This document shows positions 14,787-24,027 of a stretch of DNA of 64,000 nt, one piece after another (positions within the stretch are counted from its first letter, which is position 1; each line of letters begins with the position of its first letter). The position numbers were made by a program, and so were the translations under genes. The stretch lies in assembly GCF_014196495.1 (NCBI RefSeq), contig NZ_JACIDT010000001.1, positions 1-64,000 on the forward strand. Direction: 5' to 3'. Below the pieces are notes generated by a model that had not been told where the DNA came from, did not search any database, and saw nothing but the letters and a program-made list of their open reading frames with translations. This stretch comes from Sphingobium jiangsuense (lineage in GTDB: Bacteria > Pseudomonadota > Alphaproteobacteria > Sphingomonadales > Sphingomonadaceae).

Positions 14787-16626
14787 TCTTCACCCCGTCA
14801 TCGCGGCGGTCACGCGGCGGATCGTCGAAAAGAGCGCGCCTTCGCGCCGCCGCTATCTCGACCTGATCGAGCGCGGGCGCGACGCGGGCACCAACCGCCA
14901 GCGCCTCTCCTGCGGCAACCTCGCCCATGCGTTCGCGGCGGCGGGCGAGGACAAGCCCGCGATCCGGTCGGCCACGGCGATGAACATCGGCATCGTCACC
15001 GCCTATAACGACATGCTCTCCGCGCATCAGCCTTATGGCCGCTATCCGGAGCAGATCAAGCTCGCTGCGCGCGAGGTCGGCGCGACCGCGCAGGTCGCGG
15101 GCGGCGTGCCGGCGATGTGCGACGGCGTGACGCAGGGACAGGCGGGTATGGACCTGTCGCTCTTCTCCCGCGACGTGATCGCGATGGCGACCGCCGTGTC
15201 GCTGTCCCACGCGATGTTCGAAGGGGTCGCGCTGCTGGGCATTTGCGACAAGATCGTGCCGGGGCTGCTGATTGGCGCGCTGCGCTTCGGCCATCTGCCG
15301 ACCATCCTCATTCCCGCCGGGCCGATGCCGTCCGGCCTGCCCAACAAGGAAAAGCAGCGCGTGCGCCAGCTTTATGCCGAGGGGAAGGTCGGCCAGGACG
15401 AGTTGCTGGATTCGGAGATCGCCTCCTATCACAGCCCCGGCACCTGCACCTTCTACGGCACCGCCAACAGCAACCAGATGATGATGGAAATGATGGGCCT
15501 GCACATGCCGGGCGCGTCCTTCATCAACCCCGGCACGAAGCTGCGCGCGGAGCTGACCCGCGCCGCCGTGCATCGGCTCGCCGCCATCGGCTGGACCAAA
15601 GACGGAAAACCCAATGATGATTATCGCCCGCTGGGCCATTGCGTCGATGAAAAGGCGATCGTCAACGCCGCCATCGGCCTGCTGGCGACGGGCGGCTCGA
15701 CCAATCATGCGATCCACCTGCCCGCCATCGCGCGGGCGGCGGGCATCCTGATCGACTGGACGGACCTGTCCGAACTGTCCGATGTGGTGCCGCTGCTCGC
15801 CCGCGTCTACCCGAACGGGTCGGGCGACGTGAACGATTTCCACGCGGCGGGCGGCATCGGCTATGTGATCGGCGAGCTGCTCGACAACGGGCTGCTCCAC
15901 CGCGACATCCTGACCGTCGCGCGGGCGGACATGACCGACTACGCCCGCACGCCCGAACTGGTGGACGACGCGCTGGTCTGGCCGGAGCGGCTCGCCGCCT
16001 CGCGCGATCCGGCGATGCTGCGCCCGGTCGCGGAGCCGTTCAGCGCCGATGGGGGGATGAAGCTGCTCCAGGGCAATCTGGGCCGCTGCGTCATCAAGAC
16101 GAGCGCGGTGGACCCGGCGCGCTGGACCATCGAGGCCCCGGCCCGCGTCTTTTCCGACCAGGACGATGTGCTGCGCGCCTTCAAGGCGGGCGAACTGGAC
16201 CGCGACGTGGTGGTGGTGGTCCGCTTCCAGGGGCCGCGCGCCAACGGCATGCCGGAACTGCACAAGCTCACCCCGCCGCTCGGCGTGTTGCAGGACAAGG
16301 GCTATCGCGTCGCGCTCGTCACCGACGGGCGCATGTCCGGCGCGAGCGGAAAGGTGCCCGCCGCCATCCATGTCTCGCCCGAGGCGCATGGCGGCGGCCC
16401 GCTCGCCCGGCTGCGCGATGGCGACATGGTGCGCGTCTGCGCCCGGCAGGGGATGCTGGAGGCACTGGTCGAGGATGCGGAGTGGAAGGCGCGCGAGATG
16501 CTGCCGCCGCCCCCGCCGCCTTACGACACCGGGCGCGAGCTGTTCGCGATGATGCGGCAGGGCTGCGACGAGGCCGAGCGCGGCGCCTCCGCGATGCTGG
16601 CCGCGATGGATGGAGAAATTGCATGA
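14779..16626 (+). CDS. edd: Phosphogluconate dehydratase
   Basis: This is a 615-aa [4Fe-4S] enzyme converting 6-phosphogluconate to 2-keto-3-deoxy-6-phosphogluconate. Signature segments are [20 protein letters not shown] and [20 protein letters not shown], which supply cluster cysteines, and [19 protein letters not shown] near the C-terminus. Length fits the IlvD/Edd family, and the position between zwf and eda separates it from dihydroxy-acid dehydratase. It overlaps zwf by 8 bp and eda by 4 bp, so the three are translationally coupled. Confidence 0.97.
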   Translation: MNDLHPVIAAVTRRIVEKSAPSRRRYLDLIERGRDAGTNRQRLSCGNLAHAFAAAGEDKPAIRSATAMNIGIVTAYNDMLSAHQPYGRYPEQIKLAAREVGATAQVAGGVPAMCDGVTQGQAGMDLSLFSRDVIAMATAVSLSHAMFEGVALLGICDKIVPGLLIGALRFGHLPTILIPAGPMPSGLPNKEKQRVRQLYAEGKVGQDELLDSEIASYHSPGTCTFYGTANSNQMMMEMMGLHMPGASFINPGTKLRAELTRAAVHRLAAIGWTKDGKPNDDYRPLGHCVDEKAIVNAAIGLLATGGSTNHAIHLPAIARAAGILIDWTDLSELSDVVPLLARVYPNGSGDVNDFHAAGGIGYVIGELLDNGLLHRDILTVARADMTDYARTPELVDDALVWPERLAASRDPAMLRPVAEPFSADGGMKLLQGNLGRCVIKTSAVDPARWTIEAPARVFSDQDDVLRAFKAGELDRDVVVVVRFQGPRANGMPELHKLTPPLGVLQDKGYRVALVTDGRMSGASGKVPAAIHVSPEAHGGGPLARLRDGDMVRVCARQGMLEALVEDAEWKAREMLPPPPPPYDTGRELFAMMRQGCDEAERGASAMLAAMDGEIA

Positions 16627-17246
16627 TGACGGTCGATGAGGTGATGGAGCTGGCCCCGGTGGTGCCGGTGCTGGTGGTGGAGCGGGTCGAGGACGCGCTG
16701 CCCATCGCCCGCGCGCTGGTGGCGGGCGGCCTGCGCGCGCTGGAGGTGACGCTGCGTACCCCCGCCGCGCTCGACGTGATGCGCGCCATGGCGCAGGTGG
16801 AGGGCGCGGTCGTCGGCGCCGGAACCGTGCTCAACCCGGCCCAGCTCGACGCCGCGCTGGCGGCGGGCGCGCGCTTCATCGTCAGCCCTGGCCTCACCGA
16901 CACCCTCGGCAAGGCGGCGGTCGCCAGCGGCGTGCCCTTCCTGCCCGGCGTGGCGACGGCAGCCGATATCATGCGCGGCATGGACCTTGGTCTTTCACGC
17001 TTCAAATTCTTCCCGGCGGAAACATCGGGCGGCCTGCCCGCCCTGAAGGCGCTGGCCGCGCCCTTTCACGAGGCGCGCTTCTGCCCGACCGGCGGCATCA
17101 GCGAGGCCAATGCCGCGCAATGGCTGGCCCAGCCCTTCGTCAAATGCGTGGGCGGCAGCTGGGTGGTGCCCAAGGGGCCAGCCGATCCTGCGGCGATCGA
17201 GGCGCTGGCCCGCGCCGCCTGCGCTCTGCGCCCGGCGGCGGGATAA
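16623..17246 (+). CDS. eda: KHG/KDPG aldolase
   Basis: This is a 207-aa aldolase that cleaves KDPG to pyruvate and glyceraldehyde 3-phosphate. It shows [13 protein letters not shown] with the catalytic Glu, [21 protein letters not shown], and [13 protein letters not shown] carrying the Schiff-base lysine. The two adjacent ATGs at 16623 and 16626 overlap the edd stop. It completes the zwf-edd-eda operon; glk, often inserted between edd and eda in related organisms, is absent here. The following minus-strand gene ends 4 bp downstream, with no visible terminator between. Confidence 0.96.
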   Translation: MMTVDEVMELAPVVPVLVVERVEDALPIARALVAGGLRALEVTLRTPAALDVMRAMAQVEGAVVGAGTVLNPAQLDAALAAGARFIVSPGLTDTLGKAAVASGVPFLPGVATAADIMRGMDLGLSRFKFFPAETSGGLPALKALAAPFHEARFCPTGGISEANAAQWLAQPFVKCVGGSWVVPKGPADPAAIEALARAACALRPAAG

Positions 17247-17250
17247 TTCC

Positions 17251-18363
17251 TCAGCTTGCCATGCGCTGCGGGCGGGGCAGGACAGACTCCTCCACCGCCC
17301 GCATCGCATGGCGCAACCCATCCTCGAACTGGTCGGTGCAGGCATCCCAGCGGAAGCCGCAACCATAGCGCGCGGCGGCGGCACGGTCGAACGGCAGCGC
17401 GGCCGCGATGGCGGCGCCCAGATCCTCGTCCAGCCGCCCGACCGGCGCGGGCAGATCACCCTCCGGCCCCCGCCCTGCCGGGCCGATGATATCGAGCGGC
17501 CCCGGCACCGGGAAGGCGGCGACCGGCAGGCCGCAGGCCAACGCCTCTATCATCACCAGCCCGAAGGTGTCGGTCAGGCTGGGAAAGACGAACAGGTCGG
17601 CGGCGCGATAGACCGCCGCCAGCGCCTCGCCCGCCAGCGCGCCCGTGAACACCGCCTGCGGATAGCGCTGTTTCAGGCCGGCCAGCGCGGGGCCGTCGCC
17701 CACCACCAGCTTGCTGCCCGGCAGGTCGAGGCCGAGAAAGGCGTCCAGATTCTTCTCCGCCGCCACCCGGCCGACGCTGAGCAGGATCGGGCGGGGCAAG
17801 CGCGCCAGCCGCATATCGACCGGCCCATCGGGGCGGAACAGCCCGGTGTCGATGCCCCGCGACCAGAGCCGCGCCGGGCCTATGCCCCGCCCAGCCAGTT
17901 CGTCGCGCAGGCGCGGGGTCGATACGAACACGGCGGAGGACGGGCGGTGGAAGCGCCGCATCAGCGGCCAGAACCAGTCCGCCGACAGCCCCGTCCGCAC
18001 CGCCGCATAATCGGGAAATCGGGTGTGGAAAGCGGTGGTGAAGGCGATGTCCCGGTCGATGCACCAGCGCCGCGCCGCCCAGCCGATCGGCCCCTCGGTG
18101 ACGATATGCACGACATCGGGCGCGAAGCGATCCAGCAACCGCCGCGCCGCCGCGCGCGGCGCGACGGCGAGGCGAATCTCGCGATAGCCGGGCATCGGCA
18201 CGGTGAGGAAGCGGTCCGGCGTCACCAGCCCGACCGCATGGCCGCGCGCTTCCAGCTGCGCCACCGTCATGCGCAGCGTGCGCACCACGCCGTTGACCTG
18301 CGGTTCCCACGCATCGGTCGCGATGGCGATCCGCAGCGGCGGAGCGGGCGGCTGCCCCGTCAT
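17251..18363 (-). CDS. Glycosyltransferase family 4-type protein
   Basis: This is a 370-aa GT-B glycosyltransferase. The N-terminal domain begins LRIAIATDAWEPQVNGVVRT with the G-x-V motif typical of alpha-mannosyl/GDP-mannose-dependent enzymes. The C-terminal domain has LSVGRVAAEKNLDAFLGL and FPSLTDTFGLVMIEALACGL (the EX7E donor-binding motif). It probably adds a sugar to a membrane lipid at the inner leaflet. The start ATG overlaps the stop of the upstream phosphoesterase gene (ATGA). That coupling suggests a shared lipid-glycan role. Substrate is inferred only. Confidence 0.9.
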   Translation of the reverse strand: MTGQPPAPPLRIAIATDAWEPQVNGVVRTLRMTVAQLEARGHAVGLVTPDRFLTVPMPGYREIRLAVAPRAAARRLLDRFAPDVVHIVTEGPIGWAARRWCIDRDIAFTTAFHTRFPDYAAVRTGLSADWFWPLMRRFHRPSSAVFVSTPRLRDELAGRGIGPARLWSRGIDTGLFRPDGPVDMRLARLPRPILLSVGRVAAEKNLDAFLGLDLPGSKLVVGDGPALAGLKQRYPQAVFTGALAGEALAAVYRAADLFVFPSLTDTFGLVMIEALACGLPVAAFPVPGPLDIIGPAGRGPEGDLPAPVGRLDEDLGAAIAAALPFDRAAAARYGCGFRWDACTDQFEDGLRHAMRAVEESVLPRPQRMAS

Positions 18364-19247
18364 TCCGCCACCGCTTCCGCCTGCGCGCGGCCACCCTGCG
18401 CCTCCTCGCGCAGCCACTCGGCCCAGTCGAGGATCGCCATGCGCCCCTGCGCGTCCTCGGTCAGCGCGGTGCAGCTTTCGACCCAGTCGCCGTCATTATA
18501 ATAGACGATATCCCCGATCTCGCGGATTTCCGCGCTGTGGATATGGCCGCAGACCACGCCGTCGACGCCACGCCCCGCCGCCTCATGCGCGACGGCCTCC
18601 TCGAAGCTGCACACATAATGCACCGCATTCTTCACCCGGCGCTTGAGATAGGCGGAGAGCGACCAATAGGGCATGCCCATCGCCTTGCGGACACGGTTGA
18701 AGACCCGGTTCGCCTTCAGCAGCAGATAATAGGCCTGGTCCCCCAGGAAGGCGAGCCAGCGGGCATAAAGCACCACGCCGTCGAACGCGTCGCCATGGAT
18801 GACGAACAGGCGGCGGCCGTCGGCGGTAACGTGGATCGCCTCGTTCCGCAGGTCGATGCCGCCGAAGCCCAGCCCGGCATAGTCGCGCAGAATCTCGTCA
18901 TGATTGCCGGTGATGTAGACGACGCGCGTGCCCCGGTGCGCCATCTTCAGGATGCGGCGGATCACCTCATTATGGCTGTCGGGCCAGTACCAGCCCTTGC
19001 GCAGCCGCCAGCCGTCGATGATGTCGCCGACCAGATAGAGCGTCTCGCATTCGATCGAGCGCAGGAAATCGAGCAGCATCGCCGCATTGCAGCCCGCCGT
19101 GCCCAGATGGAGATCGGAGATCCAGACGGTGCGGTATCGGAGCTTGGGCCGGTAGCTTTTCGGCTCCGGCACGTCGAGCCAATCGGGAATGCGGGTTGCG
19201 GCTTCCACCGCGCTCGCCCAGTCGTTGCGCCTGAAAAGGGCCTCCAT
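18360..19247 (-). CDS. LpxH-like metallophosphoesterase
   Basis: This is a 295-aa protein with all calcineurin-type motifs: WISDLHLG (D, H), VGDIIDGW (GDxxD), TGNHDE (GNHD), VIHGDAFD and VCGHIHSAEI (GHxH). Its closest named relatives are UDP-2,3-diacylglucosamine diphosphatases (LpxH), which make lipid X in lipid A synthesis. The N-terminal about 45 residues are an extension. The ATG at 19247 has AGGGAGGG just upstream; nine earlier codons are discarded. Paired with the glycosyltransferase, it could act on outer-membrane glycolipids. It may also be a paralogue rather than the main LpxH. Confidence 0.82.
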   Translation of the reverse strand: MEALFRRNDWASAVEAATRIPDWLDVPEPKSYRPKLRYRTVWISDLHLGTAGCNAAMLLDFLRSIECETLYLVGDIIDGWRLRKGWYWPDSHNEVIRRILKMAHRGTRVVYITGNHDEILRDYAGLGFGGIDLRNEAIHVTADGRRLFVIHGDAFDGVVLYARWLAFLGDQAYYLLLKANRVFNRVRKAMGMPYWSLSAYLKRRVKNAVHYVCSFEEAVAHEAAGRGVDGVVCGHIHSAEIREIGDIVYYNDGDWVESCTALTEDAQGRMAILDWAEWLREEAQGGRAQAEAVAE

Positions 19248-19339
19248 TCGCCCTCCCTGTCCTTGCCCCTGCATGGGCGCGGATTAGCAGGCGGGCGTTA
19301 CAGGATGATGGCGTTTCCCTGACAGTTTTGTTGCAGCGC

Positions 19340-19376
19340 AACAAAGAAAACGGGCGCGCCCGAAGGCACGCCCGTT
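19340..19376 (-). terminator. Terminator of the rplS operon
   Basis: On the minus strand AACGGGCGTGCC pairs with GGCGCGCCCGTT over 12 bp (one G-U) around a TTCG tetraloop, followed by TTCTTTGTTG. Confidence 0.92.
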
Positions 19377-19404
19377 CCGAAACCGGTGATGCGGTAAGGC
19401 GCCG

Positions 19405-19773
19405 TCAGCCTTCGGTGCGGGTATCGCGGCGTTCGGCGATACGGGCGCGCTTGCCGGTGCGGCCACGCAGATAATAGAGCTTCGCGCGGCGCACGATGCC
19501 CTTGCGGACCACGGTGACGCTGTCGATGTTCGGCGAATAGAGCGGGAAGACGCGCTCCACGCCTTCGCCGAAGCTGATCTTGCGAACGGTGAAGTTGCTG
19601 CCCATGCCCTTGTTGGAACGGGCGATGCAGACGCCTTCGAAATTCTGAATACGGGTGCGTTCGCCTTCGACCACCTTCACACCGACGCGCAGCGTGTCGC
19701 CCGCGCGGAATTCCGGGATTTCCTTGCCGAGGGCGGCGATGTTCTCGGCCTCGATCTGCTGAATCAGGTTCAT
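19405..19773 (-). CDS. rplS: 50S ribosomal protein L19
   Basis: This is a 122-aa protein. The N-terminus [20 protein letters not shown] and the core [20 protein letters not shown] are typical L19, followed by [20 protein letters not shown] and [14 protein letters not shown]19 sits at the 30S-50S interface. It is the last gene of the rpsP-rimM-trmD-rplS operon, overlapping trmD by 4 bp, with a strong terminator 29 bp downstream. Confidence 0.97.
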   Translation of the reverse strand: MNLIQQIEAENIAALGKEIPEFRAGDTLRVGVKVVEGERTRIQNFEGVCIARSNKGMGSNFTVRKISFGEGVERVFPLYSPNIDSVTVVRKGIVRRAKLYYLRGRTGKRARIAERRDTRTEG

Positions 19774-20516
19774 GAACCTTCTTCCCTATCTGTTCGTCGC
19801 GCGCCAGAGGCAGGGCGGTCCCGAACGTCCCCATGACGTTCCCAAAGGTCCGGCCTGCGTAACCGTGTGTCATCCTCCGCCCGTTGTTTCCGCCAGGCGG
19901 CGATCTTCGCATGATCCCCCGATCGCAACACTTCAGGGATCGCGCGACCCTCCCACATTTGCGGTCGGGTATAATGCGGATATTCGAGGAGGCCGCTTTC
20001 GAAGCTTTCCTCGACTCCACTGGATGCCGCGCCCATTACACCGGGCAACAGCCGAACGCAAGCATCGAGCAGCATCAGCGCCGCCATTTCCCCGCCGGAC
20101 AGGATGATGTCGCCCATGCTGACCTGCTCTATGGGCCGGGCCTCGAAAATGCGCTCGTCAAAGCCTTCAAAGCGCCCGCAGAGGATGGTGACGCCCGGCC
20201 CCTCGGCCAGTTCGCGCACCCGCGCCTGCGTGATCGGGCGCCCGCGCGGCGTCATCGCGAGGACCGGCAGGCCGGGCCGCCGCTCGATCGCCGCATCCAC
20301 CGCCGCGCCCAGCACGTCGCAGCGCAGCACCATGCCTGCGCCGCCGCCCGCCGGGGTATCGTCGACGGTGCGATGCCTGTCGATCGCGAAATCGCGGATC
20401 TGGATAGGCTCGCACGCCCATTTCCCCTCGGCCAGCGCCCGCCCGGCAAGGCTGTGCCCCAGCGGCCCCGGAAACATCTCCGGATAAAGAGTGAGGATTT
20501 GCGCGGCGAAACTCAT
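19770..20516 (-). CDS. trmD: tRNA (guanine-N1)-methyltransferase
   Basis: This is a 248-aa SPOUT methyltransferase making m1G37 in tRNAs, which prevents frameshifting. It has the trefoil-knot segments [17 protein letters not shown] and [20 protein letters not shown], and a C-terminal [20 protein letters not shown]. Its ATG shares one base with the stop of vapC, so the essential enzyme is translated directly behind a toxin gene. The downstream gene is rplS. In relatives rimM normally precedes it. Confidence 0.97.
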   Translation of the reverse strand: MSFAAQILTLYPEMFPGPLGHSLAGRALAEGKWACEPIQIRDFAIDRHRTVDDTPAGGGAGMVLRCDVLGAAVDAAIERRPGLPVLAMTPRGRPITQARVRELAEGPGVTILCGRFEGFDERIFEARPIEQVSMGDIILSGGEMAALMLLDACVRLLPGVMGAASSGVEESFESGLLEYPHYTRPQMWEGRAIPEVLRSGDHAKIAAWRKQRAEDDTRLRRPDLWERHGDVRDRPASGARRTDREEGS

Positions 20517-20902
20517 CAGATCGTCCAGTTCTCAAGCCCCAGGCCGGGAATGTCGGCGAAGTCCGCTTCGTTGTCCGTCACCAGCGTCAGGCCGAGCGAC
20601 AGGGCATGGGCACCGATCAGGCGATCGAAGCTTTTGCGGCGGACACCCACTTCGCGCACGACGCGTCCGTAGCATTCCGCCGCCTTGTCATCGAACGGCA
20701 CCAGACCCACCAATGCGACAAAATTGTCGATCCGCTGTCCATCCCTTTGCGGATCGCTCGACGTGCGGCTGCCGACGCGCAATTCGGCAACGGTGATTGC
20801 CGAAACCGCAAGCGTGCCGAAATGCCGGCCTATCCGCTCACGCAGCGGCTCGCTGCGTCCCAGCAGAAAGTCGATGCAGGCATTGGTGTCGAGAAGATAC
20901 AT
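20516..20902 (-). CDS. vapC: VapC-type PIN-domain toxin
   Basis: This is a 128-aa PIN ribonuclease. It has [15 protein letters not shown] with the first acidic residue, [14 protein letters not shown] with the conserved Glu, [13 protein letters not shown] and [15 protein letters not shown] supplying the last acidic residues, so it looks catalytically intact. VapC toxins cleave tRNA or rRNA. It is encoded 6 bp after its antitoxin and ends exactly at the trmD start, inside the ribosomal operon. Confidence 0.92.
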   Translation of the reverse strand: MYLLDTNACIDFLLGRSEPLRERIGRHFGTLAVSAITVAELRVGSRTSSDPQRDGQRIDNFVALVGLVPFDDKAAECYGRVVREVGVRRKSFDRLIGAHALSLGLTLVTDNEADFADIPGLGLENWTI

Positions 20903-20908
20903 AAGCGG

Positions 20909-21205
20909 TCAGGCGGCATCCGGCCCGGCGCCGCGCGGCGTCCAGTCGCGCTCCTCCTGCTCCACTTCCCCCCGCCCTTCGGCCATGAAGCCCGACGACA
21001 TGCTGCCGAACAGGTTCATCAATATCTTGCGGCCGTCATCCACCTTCCAGATAGAGAAGGTGCCGTCCTCATGATCGATGATGGTGACTTCATCGCCCTC
21101 GACAAAACCCATATCCTTGGGCAGGCGCACGGCGACGCTGTTGCCGGACTTGAAGGTGCGAGTGACCCTGCCGCCGTCTGCGGCGCGGGGATTGAGGGCG
21201 TTCAT
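20909..21205 (-). CDS. vapB: VapB-type AbrB-fold antitoxin
   Basis: This is a 98-aa protein. TRTFKSGNSVAVRLPKDMGF is the AbrB/VapB swapped-hairpin DNA-binding segment; the C-terminal acidic tail (MAEGRGEVEQEERDW) should wrap VapC. GGAG lies seven bases before the ATG. Upstream is a two-part GTATATAC operator adjoining the rimM stop, so the module carries its own control even though it lies within the rpsP-rplS operon. Confidence 0.9.
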   Translation of the reverse strand: MNALNPRAADGGRVTRTFKSGNSVAVRLPKDMGFVEGDEVTIIDHEDGTFSIWKVDDGRKILMNLFGSMSSGFMAEGRGEVEQEERDWTPRGAGPDAA

Positions 21206-21215
21206 GGCGATCTCC

Positions 21216-21236
21216 GTATATACCTTATGTATATAC
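21216..21236. promoter_or_regulatory. vapB operator
   Basis: Two copies of the self-complementary octamer GTATATAC are separated by CTTAT, 11 bp upstream of vapB. The right edge touches the rimM stop codon. This is a typical site for AbrB-type antitoxin binding. Confidence 0.75.
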
Positions 21237-21739
21237 TATTCCACGAAGGCAGCGTCAATGACGGCGCGCTCCGCCTCTATCGTCGCGGCGTGGATCGGCA
21301 CCATGAAGCGCCTGGGCTTCTTGCCTTCGACGGCGGGGCGTTCGATTTCGAGGATGTCGCCCGCGCCGAAATTCTCGACCGCGACGACGCGGCCCAGCTC
21401 CTCGCCCGTATCGGCGACGCAGGGCAGGTCGATCAGGTCGACATGATAATATTCGCCCTCCGCCAGGGGCGGCAGGGCGGAGCGCGGGACGGTCAGTTCC
21501 ACCCCGCGCAGCGCCTCGGCGTCATTGCGGTTCGTCAGTTCCGCGAACCGCGCCACCGCGCCATTGGGGCCGGGGCGCACCGACTTCAGCGTCAGCGCGC
21601 GCCCGCCCGCGTCGAAGCCCTTATAGGCGCGCAGGGCGTCCGCCCCCTCGCCGAAGAGCTTCAGGCGGACCTCGCCCGTCACGCCATGCGCGCCGATGAT
21701 CGCGGCGAGAACGACCGGGCGATCATCGGCAGGCGGCAT
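21236..21739 (-). CDS. rimM: 16S rRNA processing protein RimM
   Basis: This is a 167-aa protein from the ATG at 21739; an in-frame TTG at 21757, two codons' distance behind the rpsP stop, would add six residues. The N-terminal domain begins VVLAAIIGAHGVTGEVRLKL and the PRC-barrel half includes EGEYYHVDLIDLPCVADTGE. RimM binds S19 and helps mature the 30S head. It follows rpsP as usual, but trmD is displaced by the vapBC insertion. Confidence 0.95.
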   Translation of the reverse strand: MPPADDRPVVLAAIIGAHGVTGEVRLKLFGEGADALRAYKGFDAGGRALTLKSVRPGPNGAVARFAELTNRNDAEALRGVELTVPRSALPPLAEGEYYHVDLIDLPCVADTGEELGRVVAVENFGAGDILEIERPAVEGKKPRRFMVPIHAATIEAERAVIDAAFVE

Positions 21740-21763
21740 GACAGGCTGGTCCGGCAAAGGGGC

Positions 21764-22231
21764 TCAGCCTTCGGTCTGTTCCGGGGCCTGCTCTTCGCTC
21801 GCAACCGCTTCCTCGGCCGGAGCTTCGGCGGCGGCTTCTTCCACTGCCGGGGCGTTGGCGGCTTCGGCGGCAGCCTTGGCGGCTTCCTCGGCCTCGGCCA
21901 GCTTGGCGGCCTTGTCCTCGGCGCGGTCCTTGGCCTTCTGGCCCGGCTCGCCCTTGTTCGGGTTGTTGCGCGCGGCGCGTTCCTTCACGCCGGCGGCGTC
22001 GAGGAAGCGGGCGACGCGGTCGGTCGGCTGCGCACCGTTCTCGACCCAATATTTCGCGCGCTCGACGTCCAGCACGATACGCTTCTCGTCGGTCTTGGCG
22101 AGCAGCGGGTTGTAGCTGCCGATGCGCTCGATGAACTTGCCGTCACGCGGGGCGCGGCTGTCGGCGACGACGATGCGATAATAGGGACGCTTCTTCGAAC
22201 CACCGCGCGACAGACGAATGGAAGTTGCCAT
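21764..22231 (-). CDS. rpsP: 30S ribosomal protein S16 with long C-terminal extension
   Basis: Residues 1-85 are standard S16 ([20 protein letters not shown], then [20 protein letters not shown]). The protein then runs to 155 aa, with a Lys/Ala then Ala/Glu-rich tail ([20 protein letters not shown]). Longer S16 tails occur in alphaproteobacteria, but this is about twice the bacterial core length. The tail is probably disordered and acidic. It is the first gene of the rpsP-rimM-(vapBC)-trmD-rplS operon, 55 bp after ffh on the same strand. Confidence 0.96.
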   Translation of the reverse strand: MATSIRLSRGGSKKRPYYRIVVADSRAPRDGKFIERIGSYNPLLAKTDEKRIVLDVERAKYWVENGAQPTDRVARFLDAAGVKERAARNNPNKGEPGQKAKDRAEDKAAKLAEAEEAAKAAAEAANAPAVEEAAAEAPAEEAVASEEQAPEQTEG

Positions 22232-22286
22232 AAAACCTGACCTTACCTTTCTGAACCAGTCAAAATGTTGAAAATAAAACCGAAAA

Positions 22287-23759
22287 TCACTTCTTCATGA
22301 ACTTGTCGAAACCGGGAGGCAACTGCGGCATGCCGCCGCCCAGACCGGGCAGCCCCCCCGCGCCGCCGGCGCCGCCGAGCAGGCCGCCAAGGCCGGCGCC
22401 GCCGCCCTTGCCGCCCCCAAGACCACCAGCAAACATCTTGGCGAGACCGCCCAGACCGCCCATCTTGCGGATCTTCTTCATCGCCGTTTCCATCTCCTGA
22501 TGCATCTTCAGCAAACGGTTGACCTCCTGCACCGTGGTGCCGGAGCCCTTGGCGATGCGGATCTTGCGCTTGGCGTTGATCAGCGCGGGCTTCTCCCGCT
22601 CCTTGGGCGTCATCGACCCGATGATCGCGTCGAGGTGCACCAGCGTCTTTTCATTGGCGCCGCTCTGCGCCATCGCCGCCTGCGCCTTCTTGAGGCCGGG
22701 GATCATCCCGGCGAGCGCGCCGAGGCCGCCCATCTGCTGCATCTGGCGAAGCTGCATGCGCAGGTCGTTCAGGTCGAACTTGCCCTTCGCCATTTTCTTG
22801 GCAAGCTTGTCGGCCTCTTCCGCGTCGATGACCTCGGCGGCCTTCTCGACCAGCGACACCACGTCGCCCATGCCGAGAATGCGGTTGGCGACGCGCGAGG
22901 GGTGGAACGGCTCGATCGCGTCGAGCTTTTCGCCGGTGCCCGCGAACTTGATCGGCGTGCCGGTGACGAAGCGCATCGACAGCGCCGCACCGCCGCGCGC
23001 ATCGCCGTCCATGCGGGTCAGCACCACGCCGGTCAGCGGCACCTGCTGGGTGAAGCTGGTCGCGACGTTGATCGCGTCCTGACCGGTCAGGCTGTCCACC
23101 ACCAGCAGGATTTCCTGCGGCGTGGCGACGTCCGCGACGGCCTTCATCTCATCCATCAGCGCCTGATCGACATGGAGGCGACCCGCCGTGTCGAGCATCA
23201 GCACGTCGAAGCCCTGCAGCTTCGCCGCCTGCATCGCGCGCTTCGCGATATCGACCGGCTGTTGCCCCGCGATGATCGGCAGCGTCGCGACATCGGCCTG
23301 CTGACCGAGCACGGCAAGCTGCTCCTGCGCCGCCGGGCGGTTGACGTCGAGCGACGCCATCAGCACCTTCTTGCGCTCCTTGTCCTTCAGCCGCTTGGCG
23401 ATCTTCGCGGTGGAGGTGGTCTTGCCGGAGCCTTGCAGACCCACCATCATGATGACGGCGGGCGGCGTCACGTCGATCATCAGATCGCTGCTCTCGGCGC
23501 CGAGGAATTCGGTCAGCGTGTCGGAAACGATCTTGACGACCATCTGCCCCGGCGTGACGGAACGCAGCACGTCGCTGCCCACCGCGCGATCGGTGGCGCG
23601 ATCCACGAATTCGCGCACCACGGGAAGCGAGACGTCGGCTTCGAGCAGCGCGATTCGCACCTCGCGCATCGCGGCGCGGACGTCATCCTCCGTCAGCGCG
23701 CCACGTCCGCGAAGCTTGTCGAACACGCCTGTCAGGCGATCGCTCAGGGACTCGAACAT
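22287..23759 (-). CDS. ffh: Signal recognition particle protein Ffh
   Basis: This is a 490-aa SRP GTPase. The N domain starts [20 protein letters not shown]. The G domain has [35 protein letters not shown] and [10 protein letters not shown]. The M domain contains the methionine-rich, SRP-RNA-binding part ([20 protein letters not shown]) and ends in a Gly-rich tail with GGLGG repeats. GAGG sits before the ATG at 23759; the 44-codon upstream extension is rejected. It partners FtsY, encoded at 26210 in this window. Confidence 0.97.
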   Translation of the reverse strand: MFESLSDRLTGVFDKLRGRGALTEDDVRAAMREVRIALLEADVSLPVVREFVDRATDRAVGSDVLRSVTPGQMVVKIVSDTLTEFLGAESSDLMIDVTPPAVIMMVGLQGSGKTTSTAKIAKRLKDKERKKVLMASLDVNRPAAQEQLAVLGQQADVATLPIIAGQQPVDIAKRAMQAAKLQGFDVLMLDTAGRLHVDQALMDEMKAVADVATPQEILLVVDSLTGQDAINVATSFTQQVPLTGVVLTRMDGDARGGAALSMRFVTGTPIKFAGTGEKLDAIEPFHPSRVANRILGMGDVVSLVEKAAEVIDAEEADKLAKKMAKGKFDLNDLRMQLRQMQQMGGLGALAGMIPGLKKAQAAMAQSGANEKTLVHLDAIIGSMTPKEREKPALINAKRKIRIAKGSGTTVQEVNRLLKMHQEMETAMKKIRKMGGLGGLAKMFAGGLGGGKGGGAGLGGLLGGAGGAGGLPGLGGGMPQLPPGFDKFMKK

Positions 23760-23991
23760 CGACACCTCTTGTCGCGGGAAACCCGCAGGAAAGCTTGAGC
23801 ATGCCCCAAACGACGAACACGCCGGCGGGCGAAACCTCGCCGGCCAGCGTCGATCCTTGGACCATCTCACCGCGCCCTGTGGAGCGGCCAACCCATGGAT
23901 GTCATCGGGGCACCGAACGGCGCAAGCCGCCCGGTTGCTGTGGCGCGCTTAGGGGAAAATGCGCGGGAAGGCAAGTGAAAGGCGGCAGGCC

Positions 23992-24020
23992 GTGGACTTT
24001 CGCGCGCCTCGCGCCTACAT
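23992..24020 (+). promoter_or_regulatory. dapF promoter, leaderless type
   Basis: GTGGAC (23992-23997), 17-bp spacer, CTACAT (24015-24020), then 7 nt to the ATG at 24028. The ATG at 24019 lies inside the -10 element, which argues against it as start. Confidence 0.55.
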
Positions 24021-24027
24021 GGCGGCC

